A stretch of DNA of 64,000 nucleotides. It comes from Terebella lapidaria. Taxonomy: Eukaryota; Annelida; Polychaeta; Terebellida; Terebellidae. Below the pieces are notes generated by a model, which saw nothing but the letters and a program-made list of their open reading frames with translations, was not told where the DNA came from and did no database searches. Shown here in pieces: positions 12,512 through 23,586 of the stretch. Made by a program: the position numbers and the translations under genes. The number at the start of each line of letters is the position of its first letter. The stretch's first letter is position 1. The stretch covers positions 17,825,809 to 17,889,808 of the forward strand of contig OX424559.1 of the NCBI GenBank assembly GCA_949152475.1, given 5' to 3'.

Positions 12512-12746
12512 ATATTACAGACCTAAAGGCAACCATACCCCCTAGTGCTTTTTGTCGTGAAAGCGTCGAAAAGCGATTTAGGGTACCTTCAAAGAAGTGG
12601 TGTAAACATAAAGTGCATCCCTATTGTTTCAATGTTAACATTTGATTTCAACTAAAGACACCCTGGGGCTTTTGAAAAAAATATGTTTCGCTGAGTTATG
12701 GGGGGGGGGGGTGGCTGCATGGGGGACCCCCGTAGCCCGTGGCCTA

Positions 12747-12990
12747 ATGTATCTCAAATGGACACCAGTAGGTTTATTTTGGCACAATTGACATATTTAA
12801 CCAACAAACATAAATAAATATAGAAATGTAAACATTTTTATTTGTATGTCACCAACTCGTGTTAAATTGGTGATACACCTTAAGATAACTGATTGCAATG
12901 GAACTGATGTTGAACAACACAAAATCACCATCCATGTTGCACCCTAGATGTGTTATTATTCGCATTCGACTAAAGGGCCCCGCTATATGA
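12747..12990. repeat. Dispersed repeat A, right part
   Basis: Continues the repeat broken at 5310. It matches 36700-36890 through shared blocks such as GTCACCAACTCGTGTTA and TGCAATGGAACTGATGTTGA. In the uninterrupted copy the two halves are adjacent. Confidence 0.75.
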
Positions 12991-13139
12991 TAGGAACATA
13001 ATGCAATATGCAAAAATATTGCTTACGTTTTCGAACTACGCTAACTCTCCTTCACCTCCGTTGAAAACGTACGGAACCCGGCTACGCTTCAGTGATTTCG
13101 GGTCACGTCATTTTGGGGGAAGCCCTGCTTTAGCGGCCG

Positions 13140-13300
13140 CGTTCAGGTAGAAGATAGTGCATCGAAAGGTCTCTAATAAGCGAGATATTGTCCATTCAAG
13201 GTCATCAAAATATTGCACATATATCATATATCATTTTCATATATATGTTCACAGTTGATTCCCGAGCTATAAAGTCTATAAGAAGCAAGATATTAGCCAA
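13140..13300 (+). repeat. Single degenerate unit of the 134-bp repeat
   Basis: Contains AAGGTCATCAAAATATT, ATATATCAT and GCAAGATATTAGCCA in the order of the 15-19.7 kb units, but much diverged and alone. Confidence 0.65.
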
Positions 13301-13384
13301 AGTCATGCAGAATCGGATTATCAAAATTGTACTTAATAAACCTGAACGATTTTCAACTAATGATTTGTACAAAAATGGTGAGTT

Positions 13385-13677
13385 AGAGTTGCGAATTGTT
13401 ACTACCTCTGGTCATCTAGAGTCGTCTTTTGTTTGTGTTTCCGAGATGTGTGTGTCTGTCATTGCATTGTTCACATATTCGCCAATACCTGTAACACTTC
13501 CAATTATGATATTCCAAGAGAAAGAGGAGAGCATTCTGATTCATACACAGCAAAAACCTTCGTTAAGCTTCAGAAAGTCTTTCCTGTGGAGAATGCCAAA
13601 TTCGAAGATATCTGGATATTCCGAAATTAATTCAGATTCCCAAGGGTGGCTCTGGAAATACCTCAGGTAGCAAAGGG
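13385..13677. mobile_element. piggyBac-like miniature element, copy 1
   Basis: Same family as 54547-54819: shared blocks TTACACTTCCAATT-like, AGAAAGAGGA, GAAATTAATTCAGA. The right end reads GCAAAGGG followed by TTAA (13678-13681), matching the CCCTTTGC ends and TTAA target of piggyBac-type elements. The left end is decayed. The 160-residue open frame crossing it (13188-13670) is not a gene I recognise. Confidence 0.6.
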
Positions 13678-13681
13678 TTAA

Positions 13682-14330
13682 AAATGTATTTTTTTTTTAC
13701 ATAATTACACCAGAGGAAAACTCTCTGCTGTATTTGATAAAGTATTAAATCCAAATGTAAACATATTTAAATACACAACTAGACAAAATGTGTTCTTCAC
13801 TGTAACTAGGCATCGATCTATTCATGGAAAATGTTGCTGGATAGTTATTGTAACAAACTTTGGCATGTACTCCCAGAAGATATTAAAAGTAGTAACTCAT
13901 CTCCCACTTTCAAACAAAGTAGAAATGGATACCGACAAACAGACCGAGTCATATTCCAAGACCGAATCCATGGACGAATTTTACAAGATCAGTGTGAGTA
14001 GTCAAATCCGAGAGATACTAAAGTATCAAAGTCAAAGCCATGTGAAAATTTTGAAGCAACATTTTTTGTCTAGATATATATGTGTTCTGTTTAATTACTA
14101 TCATATAAAATGTATGTACAACCCTAATATATGCTTCGATGTTTACACATAGTATGAGTGACATTTTGTGATATTTGTCCATATACTCATTGTGAATATT
14201 TCACGTTGGGTCCTTTTGGTGTTTGTGGGTTTTCTTCCTCCCCTGGTCGCTTGCTCGATGAGTTTATTCCTTTGGTGCCGTGCATGTGTACTTTATGTGC
14301 TCTCTCATTGTTATGTTACGGTTTACACAT
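13682..14330. other. No gene recognised
   Basis: AT-rich. Contains a 120-residue plus-strand open frame (13790-14152) with a run of Thr/Ser/Lys codons and no homology I can name. No clear repeat. Confidence 0.4.
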
Positions 14331-15200
14331 GCAAAATAAACTTCTGTTCTATTATATTCCATTTTGTCCTGAGACCTTGAAAATTAGGTTGAAAGCCAAA
14401 CTCAGGATCAAGGGATTATTCAGCGTATATTATTTTCTATATGTCCACAATTGGTTCCTAATCTCTGATCTCAATATTGAGTGAGATACTAGTAATAAGG
14501 TGTCCCGTTGTAAAGCATAAGAGAATGTTACATGGTAAAGTCACATTTGGGTCAAGTTTGGGACAAAATGGCCACTTTGAGCAATTCAAGGGCAGGGAAA
14601 CTTTTACATGTTGCAAAGGTACATAAGGGAGATCTTTTCAAACAAAAATCTGAAAACCGTCTGAACAGTGTTTGGGAAAATGGCCGCCAAAGTCCAAAAT
14701 TGAGTGGCTTTTTTGACAAAAAAGGCCGTTTTGATCTTTCAAGGTCATTGAAGTTCAAATTCGAGGTCACCTCCGAAACCGCAATATATGATTTCGTATT
14801 TGAATGTGCCAATATTTAAGCTCTGTCATGAGTTTACTCCACTCAGCTCCCATTATGAAGGAAACAGTGGGTGACATTTTCTGTCCAAAAAATGTTTCAA
14901 GGGGAGGGGGGGGGGGTTATTTGTTTGTTTGTAAATCACTCAAAATGAATAGTTAGTCGATTTGGGATGGAATTTTTTTTTCGATCATTCGTCAAAAATT
15001 CAAAATGGCAATCACACAGGGCCGCCGATTCAAGGGTAATAAAACTTATACACGTCACAAAGGTACATGAGAGGTATCTTTTTAAATAAAGATGTCCAAA
15101 ACTGTCCGATCAAAATGGCCATCGAAGCTCAAAATTGAGCGTTTGTCGACGAAAACGGTCGCCATTTTGAGAAATATTAAAAACTAAAAAAATAAATGAA
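14331..15200 (+). repeat. Partial copy of the AGGTCA-repeat element
   Basis: One 134-bp-type unit (14355-14480), then two of the second unit type, marked by AAAATGGCC and GGGCAACGAAA-like blocks (14520-14820 and 14950-15190), ending with the A-rich GAAAAATTAGCCC border seen again at 17620. It lacks a clear left terminus and is cut by a G-run at 14900. Confidence 0.7.
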
Positions 15201-15214
15201 AAATTAGCCCAAGG

Positions 15215-17549
15215 GCTAAGACAGATTACTGGACAATATATATTTTAGATATTGGTATTTTGTTCCGTGACCTTGAAAATAAGGTCATTGGACACGATAA
15301 TATTCGGCATATGTCATTTCTAGTATGTCCACACCTGATTCGTCAGCTGTAAAGTCAATAATAAGCGAGATATTAGCCATTATGTCCTGTGACCTTGAAA
15401 AAATGAGGTCAAAGGCCGAATTCAAAGTCATAGCAATATTCAGCATATATCATTTCCTATATGTTCATAATTGATTCGTAAGCTGTTAATTCGATGAAAG
15501 CAAGCTATTAGCCATTTTGTCCTGTGACCTTGAAAATATGGTCGAAGGTGAAGTTCAAGGTCATGACAATGTTCAGAATACATCATTTTTTATATGTCCA
15601 CAATTGATTGTTAAGCTGTAAAGTCGATAAAAAGTGAGATATTAGCCATATCGTTCTCTGACCTTGAAAATGAGGCCAAAGGTCAAATTCAAGGTCATAG
15701 CAATATTCGGCATATATCACTTCCTATATGTTCATAATTGATTAATAAGCTGTAAAGTCGATAATAAGCGAGATATTAGCCATTTTGTCCTGCGACCTTG
15801 AAAATGAGGTCAAAGGTCAAGTTCAAGGTCATGACAATGTTCAGAATATATCATTTTCTACATGTTCACAATTGATTGCTAAGCTGTAAAGTCGATATTA
15901 AGTGAGATATTAGCCATTTTGTCCTGTGATCCTGAAAATGAGGTCAGAGGTCAAATTCAAGGTTACGATAATATTCAGCATATATCATTTGCTATATGTC
16001 CACAATTGATCCCTAAGCTGTAAAGTCGATAATAAGTGAGATATTAGCCATTTTGTCCTGTGATCCTGAAAATGAGGTCAGAGGTCAAATTCAAGGTCAC
16101 GATAATATTCAGCATATATCATTTGCTATATGTCCACAATTGATCCCTAAGCTGTAGAATCGATAATGAGTGAGATATTAGCCATTTTGTCCTGTGACCT
16201 TGAAAATGAGGTCAAAGTTCGAATTCAAGGTCATCAGGATATTCGGCATATATCATTTCCTATATGTCCACAATTGATTCCTAAGCTGTAAAGTCGATAA
16301 TGAGCAAGATATTATACATTTGTGCTCTGACCTTGAAACCGAGGTCAGAGATCAAATTCAAGGTCACGAGAATATTCAGCATATATCATTTCCTATATTT
16401 TCACAATTGATCCCTAAGCTGTAAAATCGATAATAAGTGAGATCTTAGCCATTTTGTCTTGTGACCGCGAAAATGAGGTCAAAGGTCAAATTCAAGGTTA
16501 TCAGAATATTCGGCATATATCATTTCCTATATGTCCGCAATTGATTCCTAAGCTGTAAAGTCGACAATGAGCGAGATATTATACTTTTTTGTGCTCTGAC
16601 CTTGAAACCGAGGTCAGAGGTCAAATTCAAGGTCACGAGAATATTCAGCATATATCATTTCCTATATGTCCACAATTGATTCCTAGTCTCTAATCTCAAT
16701 ATTAGGTGAGATATTAGGCTTAATGTGTCCCATTATAAAGCATAGGAGAATTTAACATGGGAAAGTCCCATTTGGGCCGTGTTTGGGCCAAAAATGGCCC
16801 ACTTCGAGCGATTCAAGGGCAACAAAATTTATACATGTCACAGGGGTACATATGAGGAGTGTTATGCATCAATAAGATAAAAAGTTACTGAACAGGTTTG
16901 GAAAAAACGACCGTCAAAGTCTAAAATTGGCCATTTTTCGACTATAATGGCCGTTCTGACCTCGAAACCGAGATCAGAGGTCAAAATCAAGGTCACGAGA
17001 ATATTCAGCATATATCATTTCCTATATGTCCACAATTGATTCCTAGTCTCTAATCTCAATATTAAGTGAGATATTAGGCATAACGTGTCCCATTATAAAG
17101 CATAGGAGAACTTAACATGGAAAAGTCCCATTTGGGACCCGTCGAGAAAATGAAAATGGCCGCTAATGGTCGCCGACCGGCGATTCAGGGGCGACGAAAC
17201 CTATACACATCACAGAGGTATGCGAGAGCAATCTTTTGAAATAAAAATCTCAAAACTGTCTGAACAGTTTTTGAGAAAATGGCCGCCAAAGTCAGAAATT
17301 GGCCGTTTTTCGACGAAAATGGCCGCCATTTTGAAAAAAATGTGAAAATCAAAAAACAAAAAATTTAGCCCCTCTTGAAATATTTAAAAGTATTTTTGTG
17401 CAAAATTTCAGAAAGATCTGATTGTAAACTTTAAAGATAAAAATGTGGACGGACGATGCCGACAACGCCGACGCCGACACCGACGACGGACGACGGACGC
17501 AACGCCATGCCAATAGGTTATCGGACCATAGGTCCGGTAACCTAAAAAT
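15215..17549 (+). mobile_element. TIR element filled with 134-bp AGGTCA-rich repeats, copy 1
   Basis: Left border GATTACTGGACAATATAT near 15218, right border GGTCCGGTAACCT near 17540: an inverted pair with the element at 17640-19660. Inside are about eleven units of ~134 bp. Each unit has TGACCTTGA, then AGGTCAnAGGTCA, then TCAAGGTCA, then CATATATCATTTCCTATATG and GAGATATTAGCCA. Two ~200-bp units of another type (AAAATGGCC) follow, then a GACGGACG-rich end and the terminal hairpin-like ATAGGTCCGGTAACCT. No coding capacity. Confidence 0.8.
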
Positions 17550-17639
17550 ACCTCCTCCTTGAAATATTTTACGGAATCTTTTCCCAAATTTCCAGAAAGA
17601 TTGGACCGTGAGCTTTAAATATAAAAAATTAGCCCAGGG

Positions 17640-19660
17640 CTAAGAAAGGTTACCGGACAATATATATTTTAGATATTAGTATTTTGTCCCATGACCTTGA
17701 AAATAAGGTCATTGGTCAATTCAAGGACGTGATTATATTCGGCATATGTCATTTCTAGTATGTCCACAATTGATTCCTAAGCTGTAAAGTCAATAATAAG
17801 CGAGATATTAGCCATCATGTCCTGTCACCTTGAAAATGAGGTCAAAGGTCGAATTCAAGGTCATAGCAATATTCAGCTTATATCATTTCCTATATGTTCA
17901 TAACTGATTCCTAAACTGATCCTGAAAATGAGGTCAAAGGTCAAATTCAATGTCAAGGCAATAATCTGCATATATCATTTCCTATATGTTCATAATTGAT
18001 TCTCAAGCTGTAAAGTCGATAAGAAGCGAGATATTAGCCACTTTTCCTGTGACCTTGAAAATGAGGTCAAAGGTCAAATTCAAGGTCATTAGAATATTCG
18101 GCATATATCATTTCCTATATGTCCACAATTGATTCCTAAGCTGTAAAGTCAATAATAGGCGAGATATTAGCCATTTTGTGCTCTGACCTTGAAACTGAAG
18201 TCAGAGGTCAATTTCAAGGTCACGAGAATATTCAGCATATATCATTTCCTTTATGTCCACAATTGATCAGTAAGCTGTAAAATCGATAATAAGTGAGATA
18301 TTAGCCATTTTGTTCTGTGACTTTGAAAATGAGGTCAAACGTCAAATTCAAGGTCATCAGATTATTTGGCATGTATCATTTCCTATATGTCCACAATTGA
18401 TTCCTAGGCTGTAAAGTTGATAATAAGCGAGATATTAGACATTTTGAGCTCTGACCTTGAAACCGAGGTCAGAGGTCAAATTCAAGGTTACGAGAATATT
18501 CAGCATATATCATTTCCTATATGTCCACAATTGATCCCTAAGCTGCAAAATCGATAATAAGTGAGATATTAGCCATTTTGTCCTGTGACCTTGAGAATGA
18601 GGTAAAAGGTCAAATTCAAGATCATCACAATATTCGGCATTTATCATTTCCTATATGTCCACAATTGATTCCTAAGCTGTAAAGTCGATAATAAGCAAGA
18701 TATTAGACATTTTGTGCTCTGACCTTGAAACCAAGGTCAGAGGTCAAATTCAAGGTCACAAGAATATTCCACATATATCATTTCCTATATGTCCACAATT
18801 GATTCCTAGTCTCTAATCTCAATATTAAGTGAGATATTAGGCTTAATGTGTCCCATTATAAAGCATAGTCTGAGAAATTAACATGGGAAAGTCCCATTTG
18901 GGCCGCGTTTGGGCCCAAAGTAGCCCACTTCGAGCGATTCAAGGGCAACGAAATTTATACATGTCACAGGGGTACATATGAGGAGTGTTATGCATCAACA
19001 AGAACAAAAGTTACGGAACAGATTTTGAGAAAACGACCGTCAAAATCCAAAATTGGTCATTTTTCAAAGAAAACGGCTGCTCTGACGTTGAGACTGAGGT
19101 CAGAGGTCGAATTCAAGATCACGAGAATATTCAGCATATATCATTTCCTTTATGCCCACAATTGATTCCTAGTCTCTAATCTCAATATTAAGTGAGATAT
19201 TAGGCATAATGTGTCCCATTATAAAGCGTAGGAGAATTTAACATGGGAAAGTCCCATTTGCGCCGAGTTTGGGCCAAAATGGCCCACTTCGAGCGATTCA
19301 AGCGCAACGAAATTTATAGACATCATAGAAGTACATATGAGGAGTGTTATGTATCAAAAAGAAAAAAAGTTACTGAACAGATTTTGAGAGAATGGCCGCC
19401 AAAGTCCAAAATCAGGCATTTTTCGTCGAAAATAGCCGCCATTTTGAAAAAAATGCGGAAATCAGAAAACTAAAAAAAAAACTTTCCTGGAAATATTTTT
19501 AGGTATTTTTGTGCAAAATTTCAGAAAGATCGGACCATATACTTTAAAGATAAAAATGTGAACGGAAGGACGCCGGACGGACGACGGACGCCGGACGACG
19601 GACGCAACGCCATGCCAATAGGTTATCAGACTATCGGACCATAGGTCCGGTAACCTAAAA
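17640..19660 (+). mobile_element. TIR element filled with 134-bp AGGTCA-rich repeats, copy 2
   Basis: Starts AGGTTACCGGACAATATAT near 17648 and ends GGTCCGGTAACCT near 19657, a clear inverted pair. It has about nine 134-bp units in which two subtypes alternate: one preceded by TGTCCTGTGACC with AGGTCAAAGGTCA, the other by TGTGCTCTGACC with AGGTCAGAGGTCA. This gives a ~268-bp higher-order repeat (18050-18830). Then two of the AAAATGGCC units and the GACGGACG-rich end. It is non-autonomous. Confidence 0.82.
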
Positions 19661-20330
19661 TGTGGACATTTTGGAGAAAATGATGCAAAGGGTTAGGGTT
19701 AACTTATCCTATGTGAAACTGAATATGGTCATTGTCAGGCATCATATACCACCTGAATTAGTAGGCTATTCTCATTCTATGCATCTGTTTAATGTATATT
19801 AAAACCACATTTTATTATGACCTATCAAATTAGAGTGAATCCCCGTTCGTGGATTCAAAAGAAGAATTTAGTCAAAACAAGGATCGTCTATTAGATAGGA
19901 TCCTTGGTCAAAACTTGTATTTCTGAAGTCCCATGGACTTTTAATGGAATGACATCATTGCCAACACACTAACTGGTTGGGGATACACACAATATGATAT
20001 GACCAAGGTATGTTAAGGTGTTTGGTCTTCTTTACTGCATAAGGACTGAAAAGGTGTGTGGCGGATGGAAGGACGTGTTCTGGCTGGAGAAGTAGTATCA
20101 AGGGTCAATAATAAGATATAAGCTCATGATACATAGAGTGATCATGGAAAACAGCAAACAGAACGGAGATTGCTAAAATGCATAGCAGTAGTTGAAACTA
20201 TTTATGATAAAGACATATACTTAAAGACACCAAATATCTTCTGAGATTCATCACAAACACATGTGGTATTTCATAGATAAATACTCTGTACACTTGATTC
20301 CACATTTTCACGTGCTTACTGTTTTTTTTT
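19661..20330. other. No gene recognised
   Basis: AT-rich, single copy as far as can be seen within the window. Confidence 0.4.
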
Positions 20331-20480
20331 TCAATGATATATATTATGTCGGGTGGGTGTCATGAGAACCGATATAGTAGGCTATTTATTAAGTTGACTC
20401 CTAATTCGAGTATGCGGAAATCACGAAAAATGCGTTTAGGGGTACCCGTGTTCAAATGGGAAACACGGAGTTCATCCCAA
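20331..20480 (-). repeat. Fragment of the foldback subrepeat
   Basis: Matches 9280-9420: AGTAGGCTATTTA, then CGAGTATGCGGAAATC, CGAAAAATGCGTTTAGGGG-like and GAGTTCATCCC. It shows that the foldback family has other copies in this genome. Confidence 0.7.
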
Positions 20481-20744
20481 CGTTTATCTTGGTACTTGTA
20501 ACATTAAGAATCGTATCAAGTATGCTTCTGGGCTTCAAAAAAGTTAGTGGAGTTTTGTGGTGGGGGTGCTCCTGGGTCATATCTGGCCCAACGACCCACA
20601 CAGACCTTCATCTCACTTACATCATTGTATTTATGTAGTTATTATATGCAGAACACGTGACTATGTGGTTTATAAACAACTGGTTTGACCATCATAATGC
20701 TTCATAATTTGATTAAATGCAAAAATAAAAGTTTATAATATTTG

Positions 20745-20900
20745 TAAATCGGCCGGCCGGCCAGTAGCTTAGTCGACCTCACATTCGCCTGATTGTTTCG
20801 TACGTTCAAAATACGCACGGGCCTGCGATTTTGATCCCGCACGTCTAACAATCGGCCGCCCCTTCAATTTTTTGGTGGATCAGGGCCTTTACTTTGCCGG
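20745..20900 (+). mobile_element. tRNA-derived SINE (probable)
   Basis: An A-box-like TAGCTTAGTCGACC at 20765 and a B-box-like CGATTTTGATCCCGC at 20826 lie about 60 bases apart in the order of an internal Pol III promoter, after a GGCCGGCCGGCC run. The 3' limit is unclear. Confidence 0.5.
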
Positions 20901-22780
20901 TGTAACTCCATGTATCACTCGATGGTCTCACAAGATTTCAATGAAGAAGTAATACAAAAAGTTCTTCCCCTGAAGGGGAAGTGGATCGTCAATAATCATG
21001 ATACTGAAATACGGGAGGACCAACTTTGTTCGCCATCGTAATCTGTTAGTTTCTGGTCTGATACTGCAATTCTTTGTGCTGATTAACAAATCCGTAGATT
21101 ACCAAATCTGCAAGTCAAAGAACACTCAAGTCACTTCCAAACGCATCCAAAAGCGTGGAGGCTGACACAACTGAATCGCCTGCAGAGGAACCTCAACATA
21201 GATTGAAACACTTTCGGATAAAAACAAAGCCCGTCACTACCCCTGTTTTCAAAAACATGAAAGATATCCATGAAAAGAAATGCGATTTCTTGAAATCCTA
21301 TGTAGATCATTCAGGGCGAAGATTTATGAAGTATTGAGCAAACAAGAACGCCGAGGGTATTTCATCACGGGACACCCGAAAACGAGTTCCAAGTTCCAAG
21401 TTCCAAGTTCCGCATTTAAAATTCTAAGAAAAAGGTGTCGTCGGTGTTCAGTCACTGACTGTGGGAAGTTCTGACACAGGGGCTAGGATCCCCGACAGGG
21501 GAGCTAAAGAAGTTTATTGTGAGAGTATGCGAGCGAGCGGAGCGAAACCGGTCTGGGGGTTTGGGGGTAAAAAGCCCCCCAAGAAAATTTTTATTTTTAG
21601 TGTTTTTAGAACATTTCAGAGCATATCTGGACATGTTTTAACGGAATTTGTGAGGCACTTGTATTATATTTATGGATTTGTTTGGTAGGTTGTGAACCCG
21701 CGAAAACACCATCAGATGTCCGCCAAACCAACGTCGTCAGCGCGGGAGTGCTGGGGAAAATCATTCATTCCAGAATTATGCCTCAGGCTTCGGCTCTCTG
21801 TATACACTGTATTTATTTATATATTCCCACGTTTATTTCTATTGGACAAGAGAATAGCTTGGCTCAAGTTGGCTGAGATGGAAGAAATAGCGAACTTTGT
21901 TTATATCTGCTAAATATATTGACAAAGCGAAATGTTGTAATGTTATACGGTTTATTCAGCGTCGCTATAAACAACAAACATGCTGTGGAAACTGGATATT
22001 TTGTGTCAGACTACTAGTAAACAGTTAGAAAGAATCACATGCTCAACGAACGCGGACGGTGACATTAATAAATAAATATTTTGGCTTCCCCGAACTATTT
22101 TACCAGTTTCCCCGACGAGGGGGCTAAACTTCCCCCGGCTATAGCCCCCCCGACCCCCCTAGTCAGTATATTTCTACACATGCCACGCTTCTTCCAGAGT
22201 TCTTAAAAGGGTGGCACAGGGTAATAGTGCCACTATTGCTGTTGAAATACAAAGTGCTAGTATTAAAGTTAAAGTGGGGGTACAGTCATAACGAAAAGTG
22301 TCTTAATTTTGGCATGTAGGCCTAAGTGCAGCGCAAGGATTAAGGCAGTATTATTTGTGTTTTGGTCCAAACAAACAATAACGGGTATGTCTTTCCTGTA
22401 AAAGATTAAAATTTGAACTAATTTTATCGTTTTCGATAATTTAGAAAAATTTTCTTTTTAGTTAGGTGATGTTTGTTTTTTCTATGTTTCCCATTAACTT
22501 TTTTTTCGAAAAGTACCAGACAGCCAGGAAAAAAAACAAACACAGATAAAGACACAGAAGTTTATCATGACAATACCATCATTCTTCACAGAGTAACTCA
22601 TAGCAAAATGTAAATTAAATGGCATTTGACCATTTGCTAAGCTATTAAATACCACTTACTATCCTTCACGAAGTTCTGTGTTTGGGGGCTAGAAAAACAT
22701 CATTTTTGAAGGGAAAAAAGACCAAAACGTTTGTGATTTTTCTCAAAATGATTGCTATTTTCACCCGCCCGCTGACGGAA
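20901..22780. other. No supported gene; GC-patch repeats
   Basis: A 60-residue plus-strand open frame at 21155-21337 (MEADTTESPAEEPQHRLKHF start) is rich in Lys and Glu and could be an exon, but I see no matching splice sites. At 21390-21415 the block AAGTTCC is repeated in tandem. At 21525-21590 and 22080-22165 lie G/C runs (GGGGGTTTGGGGG, CCCCCGGCTATAGCCCCCCC) that look like ends of old elements. Confidence 0.35.
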
Positions 22781-22784
22781 ACAA

Positions 22785-23510
22785 AGAAAACAAGAAATTG
22801 CAGCACACTGCGGGAGACGACATTAGAGCCTGAGCACATCATCAGCATCACGGCAGCCGAATGTATCTTACACAACGTTACCCCCCCCCCCAACCCCCCC
22901 CCCCCCAAAGCTATAATTTCATCCCCTACATGATTCCAACTCATTTCTGTATACTAGGATAAAGTTAAAAATAAAAAGACTTCGCAATCCAACACAGAAT
23001 TAACACCAGCTTAATTGTCATGCGATAAAATACATCAAATTACGGTAGATGTAGCCGTGGCATCGCAGATGAATCATTGTGTTTACTTCATAACGCAAAA
23101 GATGCCCACACGCAGATTCCCACATGCATGTATGCATGCACGAATTGCTGAACAGAAATTGTGTTCCAAAATACGCGTGATTGTGGTAAAATTTGCTTTG
23201 CATTCTGGGAACGTCAATTTCCATCGGCTCCGCCATTTTGGGACGTTTCTAGATAATTTGGACATTTTAAGTAATTTTCTCAAACCTGACACATCGATTT
23301 ATGCCTATTATATCTGTGGAATAGTCACAGTTTCCCATCAATTCGAGAGATTTTATGTCAAGGACGAAGAAAATCCTCATTTGAAGTAGGTATCTAAACG
23401 TTTACATACCAAAAGCGAGCGTCGATGAGTTGGCATGAAACCTCCATGAGAAAGTCAGCACATAGACATGTAGAGGGTTGGGGGCTTCGCCCCCAACGCT
23501 CTAATGTCAA
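22785..23510. repeat. Dispersed repeat B, copy 1
   Basis: About 725 bp matching 39230-40575: shared CTGCGGGAG, TACATGATTCCAA, GCATGTATGCATGCACGAAT, CTCCGCCATTTTGGGACGT and CAAGGACGAAGAAAATCCTC. It ends in the hairpin TTGGGGGCTTCGCCCCCAA at 23478-23496, then GCTCTAATGTCAA. A poly-C run lies at 22882-22907. The open frames inside drift between copies, so I do not call a gene. Confidence 0.85.
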
Positions 23511-23516
23511 AAAAGG

Positions 23517-23518
<2 letters not shown>

Positions 23519-23586
<68 letters not shown>
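23519..23586. repeat. (TA)n(TG)n microsatellite
   Basis: About 20 TA steps followed by about 13 TG steps, directly after repeat B. Confidence 0.98.

Larger units (their letters stand above)
5311..12746. mobile_element. Foldback-type DNA element with long inverted arms
   Basis: The ends are inverted copies: TAGGCCACGGGCTACGGGGG at 5311 and its complement ending at 12746. The arms run about 5311-7225 and 8421-12746; the right arm is split by a LINE (9698-12511). Each arm is made of ~390-bp tandem subrepeats marked by the AATAGCCTAC motif (5920, 6313, 6690 on the left; 8906 and 9296 on the right, inverted). The left arm has one more subrepeat than the right. The central 1.2 kb shows no transposase I can recognise. 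Three bases, ATG, flank both ends (5308-5310, 12747-12749). Long subrepeat-filled arms are typical of FB/Galileo-like elements; the superfamily is not proven. Confidence 0.88.
8421..12746 (-). repeat. Foldback right arm, interrupted by LINE
   Basis: Inverted copy of the left arm: 8421-9697 and 12512-12746, about 1.5 kb of arm sequence once the LINE is discounted. The difference from the left arm, about 0.4 kb, equals one subrepeat (left 6313-6690 has no partner). Confidence 0.85.

Noticed and set aside
13188-13670. A 160-residue ORF as a gene
   Set aside because: It spans a degenerate satellite unit and a miniature element, with no domain.
15215-19660. CRISPR-like array
   Set aside because: The units are contiguous 134-bp tandem repeats without unique spacers, in eukaryotic DNA.
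23015-23389. A 124-residue frame in repeat B, with a counterpart at 39669
   Set aside because: The counterpart changes frame and composition between copies, as expected of non-coding sequence.
23478-23500. Helitron 3' end (hairpin followed by CTAA)
   Set aside because: Similarity between the two copies continues past CTAA to TGTCAA, so the supposed end is not the real boundary.
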